Assembly (NCBI GenBank): GCA_001464735.1
Contig: LNDU01000064.1
Location: 1 to 51,283 of the forward strand
Direction: 5' to 3'
DNA length: 51,283 nt
DNA from: Nitrospira sp. Ga0074138
GTDB taxonomy: Bacteria > Nitrospirota > Nitrospiria > Nitrospirales > Nitrospiraceae
A program made the translations under genes and the position numbers. Each line of letters begins with the position of its first letter. Position 1 is the first letter of the stretch. The notes beneath the pieces were generated by a model. That model made no database searches. It worked only from the letters and a program-made list of their open reading frames with translations, and was not told the origin of the DNA. This document shows, piece by piece, positions 8,935-16,523 of this stretch.

Positions 8935-9810
8935 ATGTCACGCTATATACTCTTCACAGACCTGGACGGTTGTCTCTTAGACAACGATACCTATTCCTTT
9001 GATGAAGCGAGACCGGCGCTCGACGCCCTCCGTGCGGAGTACATTCCGGTCATTATCGTCTCCGGAAAGACCCGCGCGGAAATCGAACCGCTTCGAGAGC
9101 GCCTTGACCACCACGATCCCTTCATCGCCGAGAATGGCGCGGCGGTGTTTGTGCCACTCAACACCTTTGACTTCCCCTTGGAACGATCGCGCCGCCGCTC
9201 CGGCTATCAAATCATCGAACTCGGCACACCCTATGCGCTTCTCCGGGATGTGCTCCGGCAAATAGAAGAGGCGGTGGGCACACCGCTCCGAGGATTCGGC
9301 GACCTATCGGTCGATGAAGTCATGGCGAACACAGGACTCGCCCGAGAAGATGCCCTACGGGCGATGCTGCGAGAGTTCGATGAGCCGTTTTTGGTAAACG
9401 GCCCCACTAAACTGATCGAGGAAGTCTGCCGCCAGATCGTGACACGAGGGCTGAATTGGACCAGAGGGGGACGGTTCTTTCACTTGACCGGAAACAACGA
9501 CAAAGGTCGGGCCGCAGAAATTCTTTTCCGCTGCTACAAGCGACAGGAGCGACTGGCCAACCTGCCAGACGATATTGAAACCATCGGCATCGGCGATAGC
9601 TTGAATGATCTCCCGCTCTTACTGACGGTCGATCATCCTGTCTTGGTACAAAAACCTGACGGCACGTATGACTCCGATATCAACCTACCGAATCTCATTC
9701 GCGCGCCAGGCATCGGCCCAACCGGATGGAATCAGGCAGTCTTGCAATTGCTCAAACAAACCTCGGAAGAGCCATCCCGTGGCCGATCAGTCAATATCCG
9801 AGCCACTTGA
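8935..9810 (+). CDS. mpgP: HAD phosphatase, mannosyl/glucosyl-3-phosphoglycerate phosphatase family
   Basis: A 291-aa HAD-superfamily (subclass IIB) phosphatase. Motif I is DLDG with nucleophile Asp9 and acid Asp11; motif II is IIVSGKTRAEIE; motif IV is GIGDSLNDLPLL near 220-231. A C2-type cap lies between. The family removes phosphate from mannosyl- or glucosyl-3-phosphoglycerate, the second step of two-step solute synthesis, which fits the gpgS-like gene upstream. An in-frame start far upstream at 8746 would overlap the membrane-protein gene by about 185 bp; the ATG at 8935, just after the preceding TAA, puts the DxD at residue 9 as in the family. The symbol reflects the family; the true sugar may be glucose. 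Confidence 0.8.
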   Translation: MSRYILFTDLDGCLLDNDTYSFDEARPALDALRAEYIPVIIVSGKTRAEIEPLRERLDHHDPFIAENGAAVFVPLNTFDFPLERSRRRSGYQIIELGTPYALLRDVLRQIEEAVGTPLRGFGDLSVDEVMANTGLAREDALRAMLREFDEPFLVNGPTKLIEEVCRQIVTRGLNWTRGGRFFHLTGNNDKGRAAEILFRCYKRQERLANLPDDIETIGIGDSLNDLPLLLTVDHPVLVQKPDGTYDSDINLPNLIRAPGIGPTGWNQAVLQLLKQTSEEPSRGRSVNIRAT

Positions 9811-9839
9811 CCGCACTCATTCAGAAAAACCTGGCAATG

Positions 9840-10283
9840 CTAGTCTTCAGCCGGATTAATAATGTGCAGTCCTGCAGTTTTTGATGCCGCCAACAGCTGG
9901 GGATCCGCGCTGACGACGGTCAATCGCAACGGCTTCAACTCCAACGCCAGCGCCAAATGCATCACCTGTGGCGAGCGAAGGAACGGATACTCCAGAGCCA
10001 ATTCCTTGGTTGCCAGGTAGGTCTCCATCTTCGGTTCAATAAACTGATAGAGTCCCTGTTTGGATTCAATCTCGAACTTATACAAAACGGAGTAGCAATC
10101 ATCCCGCGTAATCTGCCCCTCGTGAGCGCGTGCGCACAGGACCGAATAGAAGTCCGTCACGGACCATGTCGGGACAATCGCAACTTTACCGCGCTTCACC
10201 ATCAGCCTATTCACGATCCTCGTGCCCCGCTCCATGCTGTAGCGCTTAATGAGTGCGGTTGAGTCAAAATAGTAATATGGCAT
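9840..10283 (-). CDS. PIN-domain ribonuclease toxin (VapC-like)
   Basis: A 147-aa PIN-domain protein. The first acidic site is intact in FDSTALIKRY (Asp7) and the last in VVSADPQLL (about 126-134). The middle conserved positions are altered: the usual SxxEF glutamate reads SVTDF, and the LRxxDAxHLA aspartate reads LRSPQVMHLA, a change to Gln. PIN toxins cleave RNA using three or four acidic residues, so activity may be weak or lost. It starts 4 bp after the stop of the small gene upstream (10288-10563), the normal antitoxin-toxin order. A type II toxin-antitoxin role is inferred from fold and arrangement. Confidence 0.75.
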   Translation of the reverse strand: MPYYYFDSTALIKRYSMERGTRIVNRLMVKRGKVAIVPTWSVTDFYSVLCARAHEGQITRDDCYSVLYKFEIESKQGLYQFIEPKMETYLATKELALEYPFLRSPQVMHLALALELKPLRLTVVSADPQLLAASKTAGLHIINPAED

Positions 10284-10287
10284 CCCC

Positions 10288-10563
10288 TTACACCCTCCCC
10301 TTCAGAATAATTTCCGCGAGCGGCCCTTGAAGCTTGGAGAGCCGATCTTGTAGTTCATCGAGTGGCACCTCTTCATACCCCTCTTTTCGCAAGGTGTCGG
10401 CAAGATTCCCGCTATTGAAGGAGGCCGTGTCTTCCTTCAGTCGGTCGCTCAATCGCCGCTTGGCCACACGGCTTGAAAGTTTTTGCCCAGATTTGGTCAA
10501 CCCCCGCCCCCGGCTGCGTGGAGCTCGGCTGACGGAAAGTTCGTCTGTCTTTTTCACGATCAA
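10288..10563 (-). CDS. Probable antitoxin partner of the PIN-domain protein
   Basis: A 91-aa protein with a very basic N-terminal third (RAPRSRGRG, RVAKRRLSDR), expected to be disordered or to bind nucleic acid. The C-terminal half is amphipathic and acidic (YEEVPLDELQDRLSKL), a layout typical of antitoxins whose C-terminus caps the toxin. I do not recognise the family. The call rests on the 4-bp spacing to the PIN gene, its size and its charge split. AGGAGGTATTGATC precedes the start, a strong binding site, so it should be translated well. Confidence 0.55.
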   Translation of the reverse strand: MIVKKTDELSVSRAPRSRGRGLTKSGQKLSSRVAKRRLSDRLKEDTASFNSGNLADTLRKEGYEEVPLDELQDRLSKLQGPLAEIILKGRV

Positions 10564-10588
10564 TACCTCCTCATGAAAGAACGTCCAC

Positions 10589-11728
10589 TTACCGCCTCAC
10601 CCCTGATGCTTCTCGTGGGCAACTCGCCGGCATCGTCGCCGTCTCAGGCAACACGATCTCGCCAAAAATATGGGCGGCAATCGCCTTCGCGACATCCGAC
10701 GACAACTCTTGTTGCATGACACGCAACGTCTTCGCCGTGGCTTCACGCTCCGTCAAGTGCCCTTCCCTCCCTCCGTGCGCCGTAGCCCCGACGACCCGTC
10801 GTGTCCCCGGCTCCACGACCTCGAAATCACTACACCACCGAACGTACTTGAAATGTGGGTCCCGCACCTCGATGGGGAACAGACGGACGGTGCCTCGGAC
10901 GATCAATTCAGGAGCACCACCTTCTTCACCTTCCATCTTCGTGGTCACACGAAGTCCTTCTCGGATCAGCCCTTCCGCCAGCGCACGTCCAACCGGTTCT
11001 GCATGGTCACCAGACACTTGTACCGCAAGCACCAGATTCGTAGCAAGAAATTGCTCCAACTCACCAGATAATTCGTTTACCTGATAGGCAGACGGGGTTC
11101 CTTGCCCGCTGGGACGGATCACTCGCAAATCCGTGTTATACACCTCGCGCAGAACCAGATTTCGACCGGCTCGGCGAAGGGCGCGAACCTTGGCAAGCTT
11201 GTCGATTGCTTGCCGGGACTCAGTGACATCCGTGTCAATCGTGCGATCCAAGGCCGCGACCTTCTCCATCAATGACGCTTCGGCCTGAGGGCGATTCATC
11301 ACACTCAAGGCGTAGTACACCCGGCTCTCCGAGTCGTACCACACATCCGCGATCCTCACGTTCTCAAGCACTTTGTCGGTCGAGACTTTCGTCACGTTGT
11401 CGATCGTGAGCCGCCGCTCGGCGTTGGAGACACCGTGATTTTCAACGACCCAGTACGATTCCCAGTCCTTCGCTTGCGCCGCGACTTCTGCCTTGAAGAT
11501 GCGAGCCACGGCCGCATACGCCTGATCCTCTGCATTGCTTCGCGTGTCTGCTTGGCCGACTCCGGTCAGGTATTGACTCGATGGATAGTCCGCACTCCGG
11601 CCATCCACCCACCCCGGCTTCCCTTTTCCAGTGAACCAAGTACAGCCAGTCGATGCAGACACCATCAACCCCAGACAGAGGAAAACCGCGACGCCTTGTC
11701 CAAACGCGGACCCGCCGGCACGCATCAT
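10589..11728 (-). CDS. LPP20-family outer-membrane-type lipoprotein
   Basis: A 379-aa protein with a type II signal peptide: hydrophobic stretch at about 10-27 and lipobox STGC with lipidated Cys29. Residues 36-160 carry the LPP20 pattern: PxW near the N-terminus, YLTGVGQADTRSNAEDQAYAAVARIF, then a DVWYDSESRVYYALSVMNR strand. The rest is mixed alpha/beta with possible regulatory-type subdomains (AEGLIREGLRVTTKMEG). The start overlaps the stop of the upstream lipoprotein gene by ATGA, so the pair is coupled. LPP20-like lipoproteins occur together with LpoB-like and COG3014-like genes, as here. Molecular function is unknown; an envelope-assembly role is inferred from context. Confidence 0.75.
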   Translation of the reverse strand: MMRAGGSAFGQGVAVFLCLGLMVSASTGCTWFTGKGKPGWVDGRSADYPSSQYLTGVGQADTRSNAEDQAYAAVARIFKAEVAAQAKDWESYWVVENHGVSNAERRLTIDNVTKVSTDKVLENVRIADVWYDSESRVYYALSVMNRPQAEASLMEKVAALDRTIDTDVTESRQAIDKLAKVRALRRAGRNLVLREVYNTDLRVIRPSGQGTPSAYQVNELSGELEQFLATNLVLAVQVSGDHAEPVGRALAEGLIREGLRVTTKMEGEEGGAPELIVRGTVRLFPIEVRDPHFKYVRWCSDFEVVEPGTRRVVGATAHGGREGHLTEREATAKTLRVMQQELSSDVAKAIAAHIFGEIVLPETATMPASCPREASGVRR

Positions 11729-13212
11729 TGCATCACACGCTGGATAATGAACATCGTCTGGCCTTCAGTCAGCACAATCGTTTGTCCATCTTTCGCCGTC
11801 GTCGCCCCTTGTCCCGAGGGTCGAATGGACAGGTGGTACTGGCCTGGTGGGACCCACGCTCGGGCCACGTGAATTTCGTCGGGCAAAGTCTGCCAGCTTC
11901 GCTTATCGGCTTCTTCGGATGCCACTGCCATTCCATGAGCCACCAGCCCGACCAACAGTCCGACCCAGGGGGCAGCATCCTTTCCAGCGGCATGTTGCGC
12001 TCCGATCATGGCTCCTTCCGCCGCCGCATATTTCGTCGCGGCTCGCGCGAGCGCTTTCACCGTGATCGACGGCAGACGTTCCGAAAGGCTTTTTTCAGCC
12101 AGCGCGGTCACATTGTGTACCCGTTCAGACCGAACAATGACTGACTGGCCGATCGAATCCGTCAATGTCATACTTTCGGATGTGACCTTTGTCTTCTGTG
12201 GAACTAACCGCGGAAGTGCAACACGAACCACGCGCCCATTTAGTCCGTAGAGTACGCTGTCTGCAACGCGATCTCGTTGATAGGGCGACCTGAAGACTCC
12301 CCTATTCAGCAAGACTAACTGTGCGGCATCAAGACTAATAGGCAAGTCCAAGAAGAGATCCTCTTTGCGCGGAGCCCGGCCATTATAGCTGATCATCACG
12401 ACTTGAGCGAGTCGCTCCTGGGATGAAAGGGGCTGCCAGACGACATCAGGGAATGCCTGTCGATATTCAGCAAATTCAGTTGCGAGGTCGAGCGCCTCCG
12501 CCGTCCGCAGAAGATCGGCGTGCAAAGCCGGAGGAGCGGACATTTTCATCCACCCGCTCATGGCTCCATACGCTTCATAAGCATTGCGGTAGGCGATAAA
12601 CGCATTGTTCAGATCCCCAACCGCTTCGTACAAGATACCGCATAGATACCGTGCAAACCCGTCATTCCGATACTTGGTTGCATCCTTCACTCTGTCACTG
12701 AGCACATTCAAGCGATGGTCGATTCGTCGTGCCTCCACGAGTGCGCCCTGGAGCTGCCCCTGAACCGCGTAGTTGATGGCCTTGGTCACGTTGATCAAGA
12801 CGTGTTCGTACGCGTCCCCTTCGTACGGCAGGGCATTATCGTTGGTCAGGAATGCGGCGGTTTCAGAACGGATGGTTCTGGTATAGAGCCGCTCAACCTC
12901 TTCTTCCGCTCGCTCCAATACCGCACTGCTTTGCTGATAATCACCTGCTAACTGCAGCACCATTCCACGGTCCATTGCATACAGTAGGCGCCCCTTCGTT
13001 CCATACTCTTTCTCGGTCTGCTCGACAATCGTCACGGCCCGTTTCGGATCACCGGCAAAGAGGCTTTGTTCAATGAGGAGATAGTGATTGACGGAAGGAC
13101 CACAGCCGGCCAATAACACAAGAACAGCGAGAAGCGGCAGCAACGAGATCGGGGTGACAACGCCCCACCGCACAGAAGCCCCGTGGGCAAAGCGTGGGAG
13201 GATTGGGTTCAA
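11725..13212 (-). CDS. Lipoprotein with TPR-like N-terminal region (COG3014-like)
   Basis: A 495-aa predicted lipoprotein: hydrophobic segment at about 20-35 and lipobox LAGC with Cys37. Residues 38-240 are helical with TPR-like spacing (AGDYQQSSAVLERAEEEVE, LNNAFIAYRNAYEAYG). The C-terminal half is beta-rich, with a hydrophobic Gly/Ala patch (PWVGLLVGLVAHG) near 420 and a final domain (PPGQYHLSIRP) like small beta-sandwich anchors. It resembles uncharacterised COG3014 proteins that sit next to LPP20 and LpoB genes. It is coupled by ATGA to the downstream LPP20 gene. A palindromic repeat (13234-13359) separates it from lpoB upstream. The exact job is unknown. Confidence 0.68.
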   Translation of the reverse strand: MNPILPRFAHGASVRWGVVTPISLLPLLAVLVLLAGCGPSVNHYLLIEQSLFAGDPKRAVTIVEQTEKEYGTKGRLLYAMDRGMVLQLAGDYQQSSAVLERAEEEVERLYTRTIRSETAAFLTNDNALPYEGDAYEHVLINVTKAINYAVQGQLQGALVEARRIDHRLNVLSDRVKDATKYRNDGFARYLCGILYEAVGDLNNAFIAYRNAYEAYGAMSGWMKMSAPPALHADLLRTAEALDLATEFAEYRQAFPDVVWQPLSSQERLAQVVMISYNGRAPRKEDLFLDLPISLDAAQLVLLNRGVFRSPYQRDRVADSVLYGLNGRVVRVALPRLVPQKTKVTSESMTLTDSIGQSVIVRSERVHNVTALAEKSLSERLPSITVKALARAATKYAAAEGAMIGAQHAAGKDAAPWVGLLVGLVAHGMAVASEEADKRSWQTLPDEIHVARAWVPPGQYHLSIRPSGQGATTAKDGQTIVLTEGQTMFIIQRVMQ

Positions 13213-13233
13213 CAGCGTCCGCGGAACCTAACC

Positions 13234-13359
13234 GGATGCTAAAAAATCAGCCAGCAGCGTTCTCGCATCGCTCAGAGCCTCAACGTACCAGAGGGTACGC
13301 CTCGCTTCTTCGCTCGCTGCGGTGTTGCTGGACGGTTTTCTTGAGCATCCTGAAGTTAT
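13234..13359. repeat. Dispersed palindromic intergenic repeat, copy A
   Basis: An imperfect palindrome of about 117 bp. It opens with GGATGCT and closes with TTGAGCATCC, then TGAAGTTAT. The core has CTCAACGTACC, a short loop, GGTACGCCTCGC, then TCTTCGCTCGCTGCGG. Copies B (31663-31790) and C (32396-32521) share the same layout. It sits between lpoB (stop at 13417) and the lipoprotein gene starting at 13212. It could fold into a long hairpin in RNA; terminator or MITE-like origin is inferred. Confidence 0.75.
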
Positions 13360-13416
13360 ACTGACATTGGCACTGTACAGACAAGCCGGCTACATTGTCG
13401 GCATCAACCGCAGCGA

Positions 13417-14073
13417 CTAAAAGACAGTACGTTTCTTTTCAACCACCTTCTTAATCTTCTTTTGCCCGTACCAGACTTTCGCATTGTTCTCCAGATCGAT
13501 CATCTGAAGATCCACCTGGTAGAAAACCGCTTTGGTCCCATCGGCTTCGTCAAGAATGGTGGCAATCGTGCCCTTCATCATAAAATCGGCACCGATCTCT
13601 TTCCCAGGGGCTTTCTGCGTGTCTTCGCGAGCGTACATCGCTTGCTCTTTCCGTTCGGTTCGAACCTCGTCGCGTTCACCTTTACCGGCCACGAACGTGA
13701 CTTTCTGGGAATTGGTGAGTTCTCGCTCCAAGTCCGTAATGAAGGTTTGCACGCTGATATGTTCATGACTACTATTCAGGACTGTCCCCACGACAACGAC
13801 GGGCTGTCGTTGGTTCGCCTTTTCAAAGCTCCCCAGCCACGGATATTGCAGTGCATCCTTGACCATCGCTTCGGCGACCATACGGGAATCCGTGTCGTTC
13901 CAGCGTCCGCTCAAATCGGTCACGACCCCAGGATCGACACGCGTCACCTTTGTTTCGTGTCCGCATCCGGAGAACACGAGGCCGACACCCACCGTGGCGA
14001 CAAGCAAAGGACGAAACTTCTGGATCACCATGAACCTGAACCTCCGAGCAGGGATAGACAGCTTACTTTTCAT
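13417..14073 (-). CDS. lpoB: LpoB-family lipoprotein (penicillin-binding protein activator)
   Basis: A 218-aa lipoprotein with an N-terminal signal peptide and lipobox FSGC (Cys37). The LpoB/COG3417 core follows: DLSGRWNDTDSRMVAEAM (about 53-70), VVVGTVLNSSHEHI and DFMMKGTIATILDE, ending in a basic tail (KKIKKVVEKK). In E. coli LpoB reaches from the outer membrane through peptidoglycan to activate PBP1b; here the linker after the lipid Cys is very short, so the reach and partner may differ. It lies 6 bp downstream of another LPP20-like lipoprotein, forming one unit with it. The family call is good; the PBP-activator role is by family only. Confidence 0.75.
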   Translation of the reverse strand: MKSKLSIPARRFRFMVIQKFRPLLVATVGVGLVFSGCGHETKVTRVDPGVVTDLSGRWNDTDSRMVAEAMVKDALQYPWLGSFEKANQRQPVVVVGTVLNSSHEHISVQTFITDLERELTNSQKVTFVAGKGERDEVRTERKEQAMYAREDTQKAPGKEIGADFMMKGTIATILDEADGTKAVFYQVDLQMIDLENNAKVWYGQKKIKKVVEKKRTVF

Positions 14074-14079
14074 TGAAAC

Positions 14080-14643
14080 CTAGCGAACGCCTCGTTTTTC
14101 CTCTTCGGTCTCCAAGCGCTCGAACAGACGGTCGGCATTCTTCCTGACGAAGTCCCGTACTTGCGAATTCAGCTCTTTGGCCTGCTCCAGATTGTTCTTC
14201 ATATCTTCCAAACTCAACTTGGTCAACACGTAATAGGTGTTGGTCTTGGGATCCATGTACTGATCAGTTTTTCGGACTCCGCTGAGTGTGGTTGTTGTGA
14301 TGGTCTTGATGGCTCGCTCGATATTCTGCTCTTCCGTATTCCGGGTAAAATCTCCGGCGGTCGTCGAGGCCGCATAGTCTCTCATCAGATACCCGCTGTA
14401 GGTCTCAAATGTCTTGGCGATCTCGGCTCTCCCGCGATTCTCGGCCGTATCCCAGGCAAGCGGCGCATTACGGACACCCGCGACAGCCCCCACCCCGTAA
14501 AACGCTTTGCTGTCTTTTTCATTAAAGGCTCCGGATCCCTTTTCGACCCATTTAGGAGGACCGCCACAAGCCGCCAGCCCCATGATGAGAATGATAAGAG
14601 CAGGACCGACCAGCTTTGAGTGAAGCGATTGTGACCGGATCAT
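14080..14643 (-). CDS. Small LPP20-like lipoprotein
   Basis: A 187-aa lipoprotein with signal peptide (hydrophobic 11-24) and lipobox LAAC (Cys26). The PPKWVEKGSGAF start of the mature part, then AFYGVGAVAGVRN and NRGRAEIAKTFETY, is the LPP20 pattern, as in the larger protein at 10589-11728. TNTYYVLTKLSLEDMKNNL forms the closing strand and helix, and a charged coiled tail ends the protein. It leads the lipoprotein cluster, 6 bp before lpoB. CAAGGAGGAGTGT precedes the ATG, a near-perfect binding site, so high translation is expected. Biochemical role unknown. Confidence 0.75.
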   Translation of the reverse strand: MIRSQSLHSKLVGPALIILIMGLAACGGPPKWVEKGSGAFNEKDSKAFYGVGAVAGVRNAPLAWDTAENRGRAEIAKTFETYSGYLMRDYAASTTAGDFTRNTEEQNIERAIKTITTTTLSGVRKTDQYMDPKTNTYYVLTKLSLEDMKNNLEQAKELNSQVRDFVRKNADRLFERLETEEEKRGVR

Positions 14644-14799
14644 ACACTCCTCCTTGGAGGTGGTTAATACGTATACTTACCGTACGTAGAACATCCCGAG
14701 AAAAAACGTTGGATTCATGCTAACATGGGTCCAGAGATCAGTCAACGCAACGCCCGCTTCGGGCGGTATTTTGATAGGAAATGAGAGAAGGGGGGGCCA

Positions 14800-14970
14800 G
14801 TGGCAGACATTCAGATTGACGACGGCATCTTGAGAATTCTGAACCTTGAGATCCAGGACCCCAAGGCTGCGGCGATCCTCGCTGCCTACCCCCAAGCGCG
14901 TTGGGCGGAAATCACCCGTCGAGCGGTCAAGATCGGACTTGGATACCTAAAAGGTGGTGAGAATGCTTAA
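14800..14970 (+). CDS. Small protein of 56 aa, unknown
   Basis: A GTG-started reading frame encodes 56 residues: MADIQIDDGILRIL at the start, then a helical part rich in Ala (DPKAAAILAAYPQARW) and a basic end (ITRRAVKIGLGYLKGG). AGAAGGGGGG lies a few bases upstream, a strong binding site. It converges on the pseudo-caspase gene and their 3' ends overlap by 4 bp. Upstream lies a CGCCCG-ctt-CGGGCG hairpin (14751-14765) followed by GTATTTT. The coding-like codon use and strong binding site favour a real gene. I do not recognise the family; the IxRRAVKxGL segment hints at a small nucleic-acid or ribosome-binding helix but this is a guess. Confidence 0.5.
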   Translation: MADIQIDDGILRILNLEIQDPKAAAILAAYPQARWAEITRRAVKIGLGYLKGGENA

Positions 14971-16364
14971 GGCGCTGGAGTGCGATCGGCTTGACTGACA
15001 GTTGCTCGGGCGCGAGCGTGTGTACCGCCGAGTTCCAAATACCGGCGAAACGCCTCCACTGACTTCGCCTGATCATTGAGACGATCGGCATACAGTGCCC
15101 CCAGCGCAAAGTAGACATCCTGATGGATGTTGTTCACGAGCAAGGCTTGTCGAAGAGCCGCTTCAGCTTCCACAAACTCGCCTCGTTTTTCATGAATCAA
15201 TCCTAGTGTATAAAACGAATCGGGGTTTCCCGATGCATATTTCACCGCAAGGAGGCCAGCAGCCAAGGCCTCGTCGAGACTCGGCACCACATCCAATCGA
15301 ACATAACTCTTCAGCACATACGCATCGCCGTAGGTTGGATCGTAGCCGATCGCGCGATCCAGTCGTTCTAACGCTTCTTCTCCTGATTTCCCTTCCTGGA
15401 GCAGCGCAAAGGCACGTTCGTATTGAGCCTTCGCCTCCTGTTGCCGTTCAGAAAGAGTCTGAGGAGCGGCACCAAGCGTCAACGCGAACCTCCGTCCTTC
15501 GATCAACGCCGTGTCTCCATCACCATCGATGCGTAGACTGGATGGACGTTGCGTCCCATTGGAGGCCGCCTCGACCTGTCGCACCACATAGGTCCCCAAC
15601 TCGGAAGCCATGAGCCAACCGTTTCCGTCCAAATCGGCAGCACCAGACAGTCCGATCAATAGTGTCTGCACAAAGCGACTGCTCTTCTCGGGGCGAACGG
15701 CAGTCTCTCCCTTACCTGCCGCACTGATGACTTGGACTGCACGCCGCTCCGTATCAGATTCAGGCACCTGCCGCCCTTCCAATGACAGCCCGGATGGCGC
15801 AGTGGTCTCCCACCCGAATACCGGCGCATCGAGAATGAGGAGTGTGTGCCTGGAAGCCGACCGTCTCGTAAATTCTTTTAAGTGCTCAACCGTGATCGAC
15901 TTCGATGCGTTGTTGACCTGTGCGTCAAACGGCACAAGATATCCTAGATCTTGCCCATCAGGATCCTGCATAGATCCGGCATGGCCCGTATAGAACACAA
16001 CGAGCCGATCCATGCGCCCAACTTTTCTCGGCAACATGTCGTTGAATAACTGGTGCAGGCGTCGCGAGCTTGCATCCTTGTCGTAGAACTCGACCACCTC
16101 GTCGAACCCTAACCGCCGAAACGCCTCGGCCACCTTCTTGGCATCACTGATCGCTCCCGGGATGGGAGGAGCCACGACATAGTTTTCGATCCCAATAATG
16201 ATCGCCCAAGACTTGTAGTACAGGCCTTCCGGCTTTCCCGATTGGGCTTCAGCGGTCGATAGGGCGAGGACTGAAACCAGCCCGAACACATGAACGCCCC
16301 GTAAGAGCAGCCTCACGAGCCCTCGCAACAGATTCTTCTTCCTACAATGCCGTTCGCTGGTCAT
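14967..16364 (-). CDS. Secreted caspase-fold protein with TPR domain, catalytic Cys lost
   Basis: A 465-aa protein. Residues 1-40 are a signal peptide (basic start, hydrophobic 17-36, AEA-QS cleavage), so it acts in the periplasm or outside. Residues 50-295 are a caspase/C14 p20-like domain: WAIIIGIENY (53-62), AxxDAxxVAEAFRRLGF, and VVFYTGHAGS with catalytic His128. The second active-site motif, normally LLILDAC(Y/F)SG, reads LLILDAPVFG, so the nucleophile Cys is Pro181. Peptidase activity is therefore not expected. Residues about 310-450 form TPR repeats (AYERAFALLQEG-type, DSFYTLGLIHEKRGEFVEAEA). A scaffold or ligand-binding role in the envelope is the simplest reading, given the lipoprotein cluster nearby. 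Fold sure, function unknown. Confidence 0.8.
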   Translation of the reverse strand: MTSERHCRKKNLLRGLVRLLLRGVHVFGLVSVLALSTAEAQSGKPEGLYYKSWAIIIGIENYVVAPPIPGAISDAKKVAEAFRRLGFDEVVEFYDKDASSRRLHQLFNDMLPRKVGRMDRLVVFYTGHAGSMQDPDGQDLGYLVPFDAQVNNASKSITVEHLKEFTRRSASRHTLLILDAPVFGWETTAPSGLSLEGRQVPESDTERRAVQVISAAGKGETAVRPEKSSRFVQTLLIGLSGAADLDGNGWLMASELGTYVVRQVEAASNGTQRPSSLRIDGDGDTALIEGRRFALTLGAAPQTLSERQQEAKAQYERAFALLQEGKSGEEALERLDRAIGYDPTYGDAYVLKSYVRLDVVPSLDEALAAGLLAVKYASGNPDSFYTLGLIHEKRGEFVEAEAALRQALLVNNIHQDVYFALGALYADRLNDQAKSVEAFRRYLELGGTHARARATVSQADRTPAP

Positions 16365-16448
16365 CGGGTCAGCCTATCTCCGGCCTAGACAAGTGTCAAG
16401 AAACGGAATCAAGAGAATCCTCTAGCAGGCTACGGAACAACTGTATGG

Positions 16449-16477
16449 TTGCAGGCGTCCCCGACTTTCTCCATAAT
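16449..16477 (+). promoter_or_regulatory. Putative sigma70 promoter of acs
   Basis: TTGCAG (16449-16454) and CATAAT (16472-16477) are separated by 17 bases, about 45 bp upstream of the acs start at 16524. The -10 box matches five of six consensus bases, the -35 only three. If real, it rules out the longer in-frame start at 16449. Confidence 0.3.
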
Positions 16478-16523
16478 TGCGCAGCCGATGATGGACCGTG
16501 CCGAGGAAGGAGACGCAACCGCC

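Noticed and set aside
14751..14775. CGCCCG-ctt-CGGGCG hairpin as a terminator
   Set aside because: It points along the plus strand, where no gene ends just upstream, and the T-run is short; it may instead be part of the leader of the small gene at 14800.
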